NCBI GenBank assembly: GCA_024362935.1
Contig: JANCRA010000066.1
Coordinates: 859,501 to 923,500, forward strand
Direction of reading: 5' to 3'
Length of the DNA: 64,000 nt
Origin: Setophaga petechia
Lineage: Eukaryota; Chordata; Aves; Passeriformes; Parulidae
Positions 32,863 to 43,403 of the stretch are shown here, in pieces. A program made the translations under genes and the position numbers. Numbering within the stretch: position 1 is the stretch's first letter; each line of letters begins with the position of its first letter. Under the pieces are notes generated by a model, which worked only from the letters and a program-made list of their open reading frames with translations, searched no databases and was not told the origin of the DNA.

Positions 32863-33027
32863 CATGGAATCATGGAATCACAGAATTATTTGGGCTGCAA
32901 GGGACCTTAAAGTCCATCCCATCCCACCCCTGCCATGGCAGGGACACCTCCCACTGTCCCAGGCTGCTCCAAGCCCCATCCAGCCTGGCCTTGGGCACTG
33001 CCAGGGATCCAGGGGCAGCCACAGCTT
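32863..33027 (-). repeat. CR1 LINE, 3' end fragment
   Basis: Antisense octamer tail (catggaatcatggaatcaca), gggctgcaagggaccttaaa, the ccctgccatggcagggacac block, ctccaagccccatccagcct and ccagggatccaggggcagcc. The left octamers are well preserved, which suggests a younger copy. Confidence 0.93.
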
Positions 33028-33259
33028 CTCACTCTCCAGGACACTGAGCCAGGACTGAGCTGGATTTTCACCCAAGGTCCCGTGGGCCAAGCTGGGGCAG
33101 GAGCTGGGGACAAGCTGGGGTGGCAGGGGGTGGCAGAGGTCTCCTGCTGGCTGGCTGGGCCTCACACACCTGGCAGGCTGGCTCTGGAGGGATGCTCTGC
33201 CTCGTCTCACGGCGTGGGGAGCAGGAGGGAGGAGGGAACTGTCTCTTTGTATATTTTGC
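33028..33259. other. Unique non-coding sequence
   Basis: Nothing recognised. Confidence 0.4.
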
Positions 33260-34519
33260 ACTGCAACCTTTTGGGGTGGAAAATAGCTCTAAGCAGCAAA
33301 GAAGAGAATTAAAGTGCATTTTAATGATATGTGTCTTACGTCTGAATGAGCATCTCAGAGTTCAATATCATCCAGCTTCATGTGAGGAAATCCAGCCAGT
33401 GAAAAATCTCCCATCATCTCCTTCTACATTAATACACATATTTATGTTTTAAAGCTTAATTTCAACAGTTATATTTTTTCAAAAGTAATTAAACTGGGTT
33501 TCAAATGAGGAAATATCCTCATGTACTCCCTGCTCACCAACCACACATGAATACTAAAGAAAGTGGTCAGAAACAGATTTATTTGTGAAAAAATATATAA
33601 ATTAATTACATGCAGTTTTTTTTTCCCTGCAGCTTCATTCAACCTTTATATCAAAAACGACATGAAATGCATCTGGGTTCATTTGTTTAAAAATTTCCTT
33701 TGAACACATCTCCATCTCCATTTAAATTAAAAAATGACTTAGCACAAAGAATAACAAAAAGCCTTCTGTGCAGGAATACAATGAGTAATGAACTTCAAAT
33801 CATATCTGCATGAAAAATTGTCAAGTTGGATATTGTTTTTCCATGTGACCTGGTTTTTTCTAATTATTATATTTTTCCTGGCTCTGATTTTATAAACAGT
33901 GGCACCTCTCCCCTTAGCTGGCTCTAAAAGAGGTTTGTTTAATCTTTGACATTTCCTATTTCACAGCCTGCTTTGCAAGTGTCACACAATAGAGCTTTGT
34001 TGGTCTCAGTTTAATTAAACACCATTTCTTTGCTTTAAGTAGCAAAGGCAGTGACACCTTAAAATGTTCCTTTTCTGCTTGAAAAATTATACAGTGTCAG
34101 TGAATAATTAAAACATACAAATCATCAGAATTAATTAACATCCTGAACACTTTTGAGTGCTTAGATGTCTTTATTTCTGGACATTTCCTTTGAAAGGGTG
34201 TTTGGAGACTGATAGAATTAGCAAGTATCATTTTGGTGATGTTCTCTGGGGTCATGGACAGGAAATCTTCCATTTCCCAGCAGCCAGGTGAGGGATTTGA
34301 GGTCAGTGGATATGGAATCCTGGTCCCTGTCTCCTCTGAATATGCAAAGCCCCTGCTCCAGCACAATTCCCCACTCCAGGGTGTTGCAGCACCTGGAGAA
34401 TGAGTTCTGGAGCAGCCAACAAGGCTCCAATACAGTTAAATCTTCTCTGATTTTCTGGTTTCTCCAGGAAAAAAACAGAAGCTGTGCCTAATTTCCAAAG
34501 AGTGCTGTACCAGCCACAG
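33260..34519. other. Repeat-free AT-rich stretch
   Basis: About 1.2 kb free of recognised mobile elements in the densest repeat zone of the window. It is AT-rich, with TAAT/ATTA-containing motifs (gcttaatttcaac, agtaattaaactgg, ttaattaaac). It contains no believable exon. It could hold conserved non-coding sequence, but nothing beyond composition supports that. Confidence 0.35.
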
Positions 34520-35010
34520 CTGGGAAGGCACAGAGAGGGTTCTCTCATCACCTCAGCTACCCTGCATGGACTGGGGACCCCAGTCCTGCTCCCACCCTGT
34601 CACTGTCATATTTTCTGAAAAATCCTCTTTGCCCAGGATTTTCTCCTGAGAAGCTGAGAAGCCTCAGCTTCTTCTGTTTTGCTGCTTTGGAATGTGGTCT
34701 GGACATTGTTTACCAACTGGCCAATGTTTGATTGGTTTCATGTGAATTGTTTTTATTTAATGACCAATCACCATTAGCTGTGTCAGACCCTGAGGAGTCA
34801 GTCACAAGTTTTTATTATTCATTCTTGTTAAGCCTTCTAGTGTATCCCTCCTCTTTAGTATAGTTTTAGTATAGCATTCTTTAATATAATATAATATCAT
34901 AAAATAATAAATCAGCCTTCTGAGAACATGGAGTCAGATTCACTCAATTCCTCCCTCATCCTGGGGACCCTTACAAACTCAACACCACCCTGTCTGCAGA
35001 GCACCTTGGG
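34520..35010 (+). repeat. Duplicated host segment split by a solo LTR
   Basis: The 34520-34598 and 34991-35010 pieces (tgggaaggca, gttctctcatcacctca, ctaccctgcatgga, cctgctcccaccctgt, ctgcagagcaccttggg) are collinear with the uninterrupted paralogue at 36439-36535. Confidence 0.85.
34599..34984 (+). mobile_element. Complete solo LTR, 386 bp, 6-bp target-site duplication
   Basis: It starts TGTCACTGTCATATTTTC and ends aaactcaaca. The flanks are CCACCC at 34593-34598 and 34985-34990. It contains aatgtggtctggacattgtt, a gaccaatcacc CCAAT-type motif, the AT-rich poly(A) region with AAAATAATAAATC, and tgagaacatggagtcagatt. The paralogous empty site is at 36439-36535. It is related to 20843-21248 and 38830-39421. 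Confidence 0.92.
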
Positions 35011-35083
35011 CTCCCAGACCCTGATTCCTGAGCAGTTCACATGTGCCTGCCCAGTGACCCACCCAAACTCAGCACAGCCATTG
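35011..35083. other. Short unique spacer between two LTRs
   Basis: Nothing recognised. Confidence 0.4.
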
Positions 35084-35739
35084 TGTCTTGGTTTGGAAAG
35101 ACAGGAGTCTGCTGAGGAAGGCAGGAGCCTCCCCTGAAATGGAGAATGCAAACCCACTCCCTCTGAATTGCTATAAATTTTAAATTAAGGGGATCTCAGG
35201 AAAAAAATGTGAGAGCAGGAATAACAGTTCTTTACTCGGGAAGAAAATAAAAGGATAAAATAAACCATGCAGTGAACTAAACCAACACTGCCAGAGTCAG
35301 AGCCCAAGCTGACACCCTGTGGGTCAGGCTGGTGGCAGCAGTGCCATTGGAATTGTGGCTCAGCCCTCCTGCAGGGTCAGGGCTGGTTCTGCTGGAGCAG
35401 GGATCCTGGAGAAAGGTGCAGTCTCTGCCTCTGAAGATGCAGGGCAAGAGGCAGCTGCTGTTCCTCTGGGCAATGCAGTGCAGGAGCCGTGCTGGTGTTC
35501 CAGAATCTCCAGATTCTATCCGGGTAGGAATGCTTGGCTCCTCCCTCTGGGCTCCCATCTCCCAATGGGATGCTGTAGTTCTTATCAGCCATGCAGGGAC
35601 ATTCCAGAGCTGTTATCAGCAGGTGTCTCTCCTGAGAGAGGAGTGATTGTGGAAGAGATAAGGCAAACTGCCCACTTGACAAAAGACAACTGCCATACAG
35701 ATGGCAAATAGAATCCATCTTACCTTGCAATCTGGGACA
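35084..35739 (-). mobile_element. Solo LTR, 656 bp, inverse copy of 23068-23744
   Basis: On the minus strand it starts TGTCCCAGATTGCAAGG (35739) and ends CCAAACCAAGACA (35084). It runs the full length of the 23-kb copy in opposite orientation, including the tctccagattctatccgggt and gtgtcagcttgggctctgac blocks (or their complements). The flanks (CATTG and AATTC) do not match, so its target-site duplication is lost or the two sides were rearranged. Open frames of 93-130 aa through it are not genes. Confidence 0.85.
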
Positions 35740-36237
35740 AATTCCCATACACCAGCCCATCAATATTTATTGGGGTAATTTCCACCCATCTGAATAACAG
35801 AAATTGCAGATGAAAAAGGCAGGCAGTGGCAGTGGCAGCAGCAGGAAGGAAATTGGCTGTTGCAGCTCTCAGTCGAGTGCCTGGAAGTGGCTGCTCTGTC
35901 TTGAAACGAAGCTTTGTGCCTTTCATCTCATTGCACCTACTTGCTCCAAACCAGTTCTTCTTCCCCTTTCATGAGTGCACTTTTCAAATGATAATGGGCT
36001 GGTGTCATGACCCTGCTGAAGCAGAGACTGCCGTGCTAAAAATACTAACAACACTTTTCATCTTCTCAGATGAGTCCCAGACAGGTTTGCTGCTGTTCTC
36101 TGAATGTTTTAAACCCGTTGATGTCACTATAGAAATGAACTTGTCCCTTTCTGGCTATAATATGATAATTTACCAGCAATCCATGCAAATTTTGATTGTA
36201 TAACCATCGGGGCTGTGCCCATCACACTGGTGAAGCA
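35740..36237. other. Unique non-coding sequence
   Basis: No recognised feature. Confidence 0.4.
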
Positions 36238-36580
36238 TCAGACTGGGATACTCCACCAGTATCCCAGACTGGGATGTCTCCACCAGCTCCAGGTAATTCC
36301 TACTGTGTGTACCTGAAATTGCCCCATTCCACTGAGTCCTGTCCTGAAGAAACAGCCTCATGCACAGATTTGGAATGCAAGAGAAGAAAAACTATATCAG
36401 TGTTGGGGGAAAAAATAAACAGAGCTCCAAGATCCAACCTGGGAAGGCCCAGAGAGAGTTCTCTCATCACCTCACCTACCCTGCATGGATTGAGACTCCA
36501 ATCCTGCTCCCACCCTGTCTGCAGAGCACCTTGGGATCAGTGTTGGGAGAAAAATGAAACAGAACTCCAAGATCCACCAT
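36238..36580 (+). repeat. Unclassified interspersed repeat with internal duplication
   Basis: It contains a short duplicated gactgggat motif (36241 and 36267), a segment (36289-36430) repeated inverted at 37675-37812, the empty-site paralogue (36439-36535), and a second copy of the atcagtgttggg...aacagagctccaagatcc block at about 36536-36580. Several copies within 3 kb mean this is a repeat. I do not recognise its class. The 208-aa frame through it is not credible as a gene. Confidence 0.7.
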
Positions 36581-37674
36581 CAGGCTGGGATGCTCCACAG
36601 CAACCTTGGGCAGCACACACACCAACAAGGGCAGAGACTTCATCTTTTTCCACTTCATCTTTTCTTTTTCATCTCCTTTTCTACATATCCATATCCATCT
36701 TTTTCTACATATCCACCCTCCACTCTGTTTTTCCTCTGCCATCCCTGGCACAGGAACATGAAATCCCTCCACCTTTTACACCAATAATTGCCTTTTTTAC
36801 CTTAAACTGGGCAGGCTCCTAAGAGCCCACAAACCTGTGTCAGAGCACAGCCCAGCCTACAAAAGCTGAGCAAATCTGCCCCCCAAACACACCCAGCTCT
36901 GACCTCTGAACAGGTTTTCCAGGAAGATTTCATCCCCTGGGATGGGTGGTCCCGCCATCAGTAATCACAGCAGGAGTCTTTTTCTTGTGGCACTTTGTGG
37001 AAATCTCAGCTTTTCAGATAGGAAAGGTGGACATTAACACCTCAGGGTAAAACTGGTGATACAGAGCCAACAATAAAGTTCTTGTCTTCCACAGTCTCCA
37101 GCAAAAAGCTCTGAAAAGGAGGCAATGTTTTCCTTAGATAACTGATAATAGTCTGGGTATAATGTGCAGCCAATTTAATACTTAACCACTTTATGCCTAT
37201 AGCAGGTGTTTGTTTAAGAGAGATTTCACAGTAGAGAGAGAGGCAAATAGCAGATTTCTTCCTTTAATGGGCCTCAGGCTCATTAAACAACATTTCACTT
37301 TCTCCTGCACAAGGTTTTTATTCATTAAAGGGATTCACTCTATTTCCAAGGGTGGTTTTTTTCTCCTCTATTGACAATTCACCCAATGTGCTGAAAGTTG
37401 TGTATCTGAGTGGGGACAGGCAGTCACTGTGCCTCTGCTCCCAGCCTGAGTGCACTTCTGCCTCCACAAGTGGCTCCTCTCTCACTCCAAAAACACAACT
37501 TGACACATTCCATGTTTCCTGGACTAATTATTTTCTGAAAATCAAATTGTATCTTCAAAAGGCTGCATTTTGCAACCACAGAACAGTCTTCTCAGCAGCC
37601 CCAGAAAGGCATCAAATTTGCTTTTGAGATAGACCAATTCAAAATTCAAACTGAAAAATCTCCATCAAATCTTT
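36581..37674. other. Unique non-coding sequence
   Basis: There is a CT/TTC-rich patch at about 36640-36700. Otherwise nothing was recognised. Confidence 0.4.
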
Positions 37675-37812
37675 GAGTTCTGTTTCATTTTTCTCCCAAC
37701 ACTGACTGTTTTTCTTCTCTTGCCTTCAAAATCTGTGCATGAGGCTGTTTCTCCAGGACAGGACTCTGTGGAATGGGGGCAATTTCAGGTACCCACAGTA
37801 GGAATTACCTGG
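37675..37812 (-). repeat. Inverted copy of 36289-36430
   Basis: The reverse complement reads ccaggtaattcctactgtgg, acctgaaattgcccc, gagtcctgtcctggagaaac, agcctcatgcacagat, then the tgttgggagaaaaatgaaac block, collinear with the 36-kb copy. The two form a 140-bp inverted repeat with a spacer of about 1.24 kb. Confidence 0.87.
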
Positions 37813-38042
37813 GCAAGAAAGAGCCATGAAGTAAGGAAACCATCAAACCCTGAAGGAGGCAGGAAATTATCTCAGATGTGTCATCTCTTTTAGGTTTTAT
37901 CTCTTAAACTGACATTTCTTCCTCAGGACACTGCCCTTGCCCACACCTGAGCCTTTCTGTGAGCCCCCGTGGGCATCACGGGTTTATCTGCACACACTCA
38001 GGTGCCCAGGCCAAGAGGACAATGGTGAAACTTTGTTGGAAA
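37813..38042. other. Unique non-coding sequence
   Basis: Nothing recognised. Confidence 0.4.
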
Positions 38043-38272
38043 ATCACAGAATCTATAAGGTTGGAAAATATTTATTTAAGATTATCAAGGACAAGCATCA
38101 ACCAGCACCACCACCATGTTCACCACTAAACCATGCCCTCAAGTGCCACATCCACTCAATTTTTGAGCACTTCCAGGGATGGTGACTCCATCACTGCCCT
38201 GGGCAGACTGTGCTAGGGCTGGACAACCTTTCTGTGGGAAAAAAAAAAAAAATTCCTAATATCTAATTTTAG
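38043..38272 (-). repeat. CR1 LINE, 3' end fragment
   Basis: Antisense blocks: aatcacagaatctataagg, ttggaaaatatttatttaag, accatgttcaccactaaacc, atgccctcaagtgccacatc, acttccagggatggtgactc and ccctgggcagactgtgc. An A-tract interrupts the right end near the attcctaatatctaa block. Confidence 0.92.
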
Positions 38273-38829
38273 AAATTAAAACAACCCTGGTGCAAAATGT
38301 GACATATTTTGTTATCAAAATTAATTTTACTGCCAAAGAATTCAGCCCAAAAGCCTTATTCTCCTGAAACCAGCTTCAACTGACTCATGATGCAATAATA
38401 GCTCCAAATAAAACCCTCAAATCTCGTGTGTGAGCACTGCATGAGCTGAGGACAATCTGCACCCACCTGGGCTCAAATTTCCACCACAGGACTGTGGAAG
38501 CAGAGCTCCTGCTCAGGAGATCCTCTGAAGCCTTTGGCTTCACACTGGAAAGAATCAAAGGTCAGATGCATCATCCACAACTCCATTCACTGGGATAAAA
38601 GGTGTTTCTTCTGAGGAAAAGAAAAGCAGTGAACTAGAAAAAGAGCTTTGAATTAATGGCTATATAATTTGGCAGTGGGATTTGAAAGTTCCCGATCAAA
38701 GAGAGATTAATGGTGCAGATAAAGAAAAAATACTAAAAGAAACAGATGCTCCATGTTTGCACACTTGGCACAGCAGTGGAACAAGGCAGAAACAGCCTGA
38801 TCAGCCCAAGGCCTTGATGGGGGCTGGGT
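38273..38829. other. Unique non-coding sequence
   Basis: Nothing recognised. The stretch ends in the 10-bp direct repeat GGGGCTGGGT (38820-38829) that borders the next LTR. Confidence 0.4.
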
Positions 38830-39421
38830 GGTGTTGGGAGGTCCCCAGGATGAGAAAATTTGACTCCATGTTCTCAGAAGGCTGATTAATATAATATAAT
38901 ATAATATAATATAATATAATATAATATAATGATATTATATATAATATAATATATATTATATAATATATTATATATATTATAATATTATATAATATTATAA
39001 TATTATTATATATTATAATATAATATTATATAATATTTTATATAATATATAATATATATTATATTATATATTATATGTAATATATATATTATATTATATT
39101 ATATTATATTATATTATATTATTATATATTGAATTACATTATATTACATCACATAATATTATATTCTAGAACTATATTAAAGAAAGAGGAGGGATATATC
39201 AGAAGACTAGAAAGAAATTATAAAGAAAGCTCATGCCTGACTCCTCAGAGTCCAGCACAGCTGGCTGTGATTGGCCATTAATTAAAAACAATTCACATGT
39301 TTGGATAAACAATCTCCAGACCACATCCCAAAGCAGCAAACCTTGGAGAAGCTGAGGCTTCTCATCTTCCCAGGAGAGGAAATCCTGGGGAAGGGATTTT
39401 TCAGAAAATATCACAGTGATA
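38830..39421 (-). mobile_element. Solo LTR expanded by an AT microsatellite
   Basis: The minus-strand start is a decayed TGTCACTG (here TATCACTG) followed by tgatattttctgaaaaatcc, gtgattgg-type sequence and the actccatgttctcagaaggc tail. GGGGCTGGGT flanks it on both sides (38820-38829 and 39422-39431). The true target-site duplication is probably 6 bp within this. About 270 bp of the length is AT repeat. Confidence 0.8.
38886..39165. repeat. AT-rich microsatellite, TATAA/ATATT units, inside an LTR
   Basis: It begins as (ATATA)n and degenerates into mixed TATAA, ATATTA and TTATA units. The position corresponds to the poly(A)-signal region of related LTRs, so it grew from LTR sequence. Confidence 0.95.
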
Positions 39422-39431
39422 GGGGCTGGGT

Positions 39432-39988
39432 CTACCACAGCTTCCACCACCAGCAACTCAACCCAGCATTTCAATCAAAACCTTGACCAGCATTTCTCTT
39501 GTGTCTTTTATGGCAGAGTTTAGGATTGGTTTGCTGGCTGAAGTTCTTCACAGCTTCAGGCCTGTGGAAGTAAACAAATAGTGGAGGGGACAAATTGTGA
39601 TGGCACCATCACTGCTTGGTTCTGTCCCAGCAGGTGCCAGCCTGTCCCAGGATGGATTTTCCTGCACTGAAAAGTCTTGCAGGTCCTTTGTGATAGGAAA
39701 AAAAATAATAAAAGTTGGCCCCATTTTTTTTTTCCTGAGGAAGAAAGGCCTGGGAAAATCCTTGTGAGAATGAAAAGATGAGAACTAAGAGGATGCTGAC
39801 TTAGCTCTTCCAGCTAAAGCACTTTCTCATTTGAACACATTTGAGCTTTCTTTTTCCTTCAAAGCTAAACAAAAAAAAAAAAAAAAAGATTTTTTGGGGG
39901 TCAAAGAAACCATTTCTTTCCATTCACCCCTGAGACTCTCAGGTTTGTGTCAAGCAGTTGCCAGTGATTGCAAATTGAGAAATATTTC
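39432..39988. other. Unique non-coding sequence
   Basis: There is an A-tract near 39870-39887. Otherwise nothing was recognised. Confidence 0.4.
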
Positions 39989-40055
39989 ATGGAATCATAG
40001 AATATGTTCAGTTGGAAGGCACCCAAAGGATCCAGTCCAGCTCCTGAAATAGCAC
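39989..40055 (-). repeat. CR1 LINE, short 3' end
   Basis: Antisense tail catggaatcatagaatatg, then ttcagttggaaggcacccaa and gatccagtccagctcctg. Only about 65 bp is recognisable. Confidence 0.75.
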
Positions 40056-40689
40056 ATTGGTGTTTTTTAGCACAGATAATGCAGCACAAACTCTGGGCTG
40101 GTCCCTCCCTCACTCCCTTCTGTGACTTTTGCTCACACCTGGTTTGTGTCCCTGCCTGACCCCCCAGTGCTCCCCCAGCTGAGCTTCACCTGCCCCTCTG
40201 AGCACCTTCCAAGGGCTCCAAGGAGTTGGGAACTCTGGGATTTCAGCTGCTGGAAAAGATGGAGTACACCAAACAAATGCCTGCACATATCAGTGTGTTT
40301 ATGTTGAGAAATCATGTGAAAACTCAAGAGAATACAAGGATTTGTTGGGTTAAAGTTAAATTCTTCTTTTGCTTCTTGGTTGTGTATTCAGTCAAATCAA
40401 AATTATTTTTTCATGTTTTATACCTCAGCCAAGACAATGAACTCATAAAACTCTGATTATTTTCACCTCAGCAAAATGCTTTGATGGAGAGCTGTGGCCT
40501 CAAGCCCAGGGATGCTCAGGGAATCAGGGATCTGCCCCTCTCCAGGCAGCTCCTGTGACATTCCCCCTTTTCACAATGACCCCTCATGTGACAAATGACC
40601 TTCCCATCACTGGAAACACAGTTCTCACCCTGGGAAATACATTTCTCCCCCTGGGAAATGCATTTCTCCCCCTGGAAAACACACTTCTC
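40056..40689. other. Unique non-coding sequence
   Basis: A cluster of three to four imperfect ctgggaaatacatttctccc-type units lies at about 40620-40690. Nothing else was recognised. Confidence 0.4.
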
Positions 40690-41078
40690 TGTGGTGGTGA
40701 TCACAGGGGCCCCAGGACGAGGGAAGAGATGAGAACCTTGACTCCATGTTTCAGAAGGCTGATTTATTATTTTATTATATATATGTTATTAAAATTAAAT
40801 GATATATTAAAACCATACTAAAAGAATAGAAGAAAGGATTTCATCAGAAGACTAGCAAGGAAAAGAATGGAATGATAATAAAATCTTGTGAGAGTCCAAG
40901 ACAGCTGGACTGTGACTGGCCATTAATTAAAAACAACCACATGAGACCAATCACAGATGCCCCTGTTGCATTCCACAGCAGCAGATAACCATTGTCTACA
41001 TTTAGTTTCTGAGGCTTGTCAGCTTCTCAGGAGAAAAAATCCTAAGGAAAGGATTTTTCATAAAATGTGTCTGTGAGG
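40690..41078 (-). mobile_element. Solo LTR related to 26122-26580
   Basis: The plus-strand left edge is TG in tgtggtggtgatcacagggg. It continues with actccatgtttcagaaggct, a short AT tract, accaatcacagatgcccctg, ttgcattccacagcagcaga and aaatcctaaggaaaggattt, ending near tgtctgtga, where the expected CA has decayed. No matching target-site duplication was found. Confidence 0.82.
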
Positions 41079-41699
41079 TGACTTTATTGAGGAAATCCAG
41101 AGACTCAGGAACCTCCACTCTGGAGCTGCAGAGCCAGCTGTGACCCCACATCCCCCCATCAGGAATCATGCCTGGAGCAGCCCATGGGGTCTTCATCACA
41201 GCATCAGAGGTTCCAAATCAGAAATCCAGTGGCCAAACCATGGAGTGGATTGTAAATTCCCCCTGTGTGTTCCCATGGCTGGCCCTGCTGCCTTCTGTGA
41301 GCATGGAAAGCACCAGAGGGCTGTGGCTGCATCGAGGAAAACCCACACCCACGGGCTGGTGACACAGCCAGGGTGGCAGTGTCACCCTGGGGAGGATATT
41401 GCTTCACTTGGAAGGGCCTCCCCACTGGCAGGGTGTTACTTCAGAGTTTCTTAGGAAGTCAGGCTCTGATTTTAAGAGATAAAATACTTGAAAAAAAAAA
41501 AAATCAGGAACCAGAACTTTAAATAGACAGCGAACGTCTGAAGTGATGAAATCACAGGGAGAAACACAAAATCATCAACTCTGAGCAGTGCCCTTGCACC
41601 CTCAGTGTGAGTCAGGGGACCAAAGTGACTTCATATGTCACACAGTGCCCACAGCAGCAGCCACGGTGTGACCGTGCCTGCTCTGCTGTGAGTCACTGC
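41079..41699. other. Unique non-coding sequence
   Basis: Nothing recognised. Confidence 0.4.
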
Positions 41700-42070
41700 T
41701 GGGACACAGGAAAGGCTCTGATGGGACACAGGGAAAGGTTCTGATGGGGTTGGGGACACAGGGAATGGCTCTGCCATGGTTGGGGACACAGGGAAAGGCT
41801 CTGCCATGGTTGGGGACACAGGGAATGGCTCTGCTGGGACACAGGGAAAGGTTCTGATGGGGTTGGGGACACAGGGAAAGGCTCTGCTATGATTGGGGAC
41901 ATCAGGAAAGGCTCTGCTGGGACACAGGAAAGGCTCTGATGGGACACAGGGAAAGGCTCTGCCATGGATGAGGACACAGGAAAAGGTTCTGCCATGGCTG
42001 GGGACACAGGGAAAAGTTCTGATGGGATTTGGGACACAGGGAAAGGCCTTGCCATGCCTGGGGACATCTC
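41700..42070. repeat. Minisatellite with mixed 22-bp and 30-bp units
   Basis: The landmark GGGACACAGG recurs at 41701, 41723, 41753, 41783, 41813, 41836, 41866 and onward. Longer units contain an extra gccatggttg or ggttg segment. About 13-14 copies. A 124-aa minus-strand frame (repeating AEPFPVSP) is a translation of the array. Confidence 0.93.
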
Positions 42071-42117
42071 CCTTTATACCTGACACCACTGGAGATACTT
42101 GCAGGATGAGCATGGCT

Positions 42118-42279
42118 TTCTCCTCTCCTCTCCTCTCCTCTCCTCTCCTCTCCTCTCCTCTCCTCTCCTCTCCTCTCCTCTCCTCTCCTCTCCTCTCCTC
42201 TCCTCTCCTCTCCTCTCCTCTCCTCTCCTCTCCTCTCCTCTCCTCTCCTCTCCTCTCCTCTCCTCTCCTCTCCTCTCCT
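42118..42279. repeat. (TCCTC)n pure pyrimidine microsatellite, about 32 copies
   Basis: A perfect pentanucleotide run of about 162 bp with only C and T on the plus strand. Minus-strand frames of 191 and 220 aa contain GEERR repeats from this run and are artefacts. Such runs can adopt triplex (H-DNA) structures and are length-unstable. Confidence 0.98.
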
Positions 42280-43403
42280 GTCATGGATTGCAATACCAGA
42301 ATAGACTTGGCCAGCCTGACCTGCCACTGGCCAAGCCCAGAGCTCTGAGCTCAGGTTTGATAATCTGGAGAATTTTCCACATCTGATCTGCAGCTGAGGA
42401 CCCAAGGGGCAGTGCCCAGCTCCTCTGAGCAACAATTTGAATTCTAAATGGCTGGGAAGGAGCATTGGGGTCTCCATAGAAGGGAAGATTTGGGTAGGCT
42501 TGAAACATTTCCTTTAGTCCATCAGGAGTAAATTTGTCTGAATTTCAGCAATCAAAGGTTGGAATGACCACGGGTCACTATTAAAATAACCACAGGTTAT
42601 TTTAAAAACCCAATTTTTATGTCCTTTTGGTGGCTAAGAAGGGCTTGAAAACCTGAAAAGCTAATCACAGAATCAAGTGTGAAATAAAAGTTGTTGGTTC
42701 CCTGCCTTCCCAGGAACAATCTCAGCTGACTGCTGGCTTTCAGCCTGGGTACTGGTAGCACTTTATGGGCTGGGAAGGATAGTGTGGACTGCAAATAAAA
42801 CCCATTATGAGAATGCATTCAACTACAAAATAAACGGAGATGGAAGAGCTACAAGGAGAAGGACAAAGACCTGGAATTGCTGAAATACATCAGAAATAAA
42901 CGCACGGGGTGAAGATGCCACAGGCCCTTCCCTGGATTGAAAGGATCAGGGATTAACACAGCTCCAAGGAATTCACTCACTGTTTTGTTAATATCTAGGA
43001 GATAGTGGGAGACGCTTTCCCAGCAAGCTGAGATAACACACAAGTGTCTGCTCCACCCCCAGGAGAAGCAGGGTGTTAAAGTGCAATCAGGAAAAACAAA
43101 GTTTAACTGATTGCTCAGAAACTTCAAAGTTAAACAGCCCCAATAGCCTGAAACCAAGGGCCTGGAAGGGTGGTGTGCTCTCATGGGATGATGATATTTT
43201 TAATAAATCCAGGAATGCCATGAAATATTTACAAGGCTGGGAGGAAACAAATGCTGTGGCAGCCTGCACATAAGAGCAGCGGGGAGGCACGAGGTAATTA
43301 GGGACTATTGCCCTGCTATAAACACCTCTGGAAGCTCAAGGAAAGGCTGTCACACACTCACAGGCTGGGGAGGTGGTGACATCCCACTGTTGAAAACAGC
43401 TGC
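42280..43403. other. Unique non-coding sequence
   Basis: No recognised repeat. The 43260-43310 patch (gagcagcggggaggcacgag, gtaattagggac) is CpG-bearing but short. Confidence 0.4.

Noticed and set aside
35084..35739. Open frames of 93-130 aa as host genes
   Set aside because: The same frames recur in the inverted LTR at 23 kb, so they belong to the LTR.
41631..42293. 220-aa minus-strand frame with GEERR repeats
   Set aside because: It is the translation of a TCCTC microsatellite and the adjoining minisatellite.
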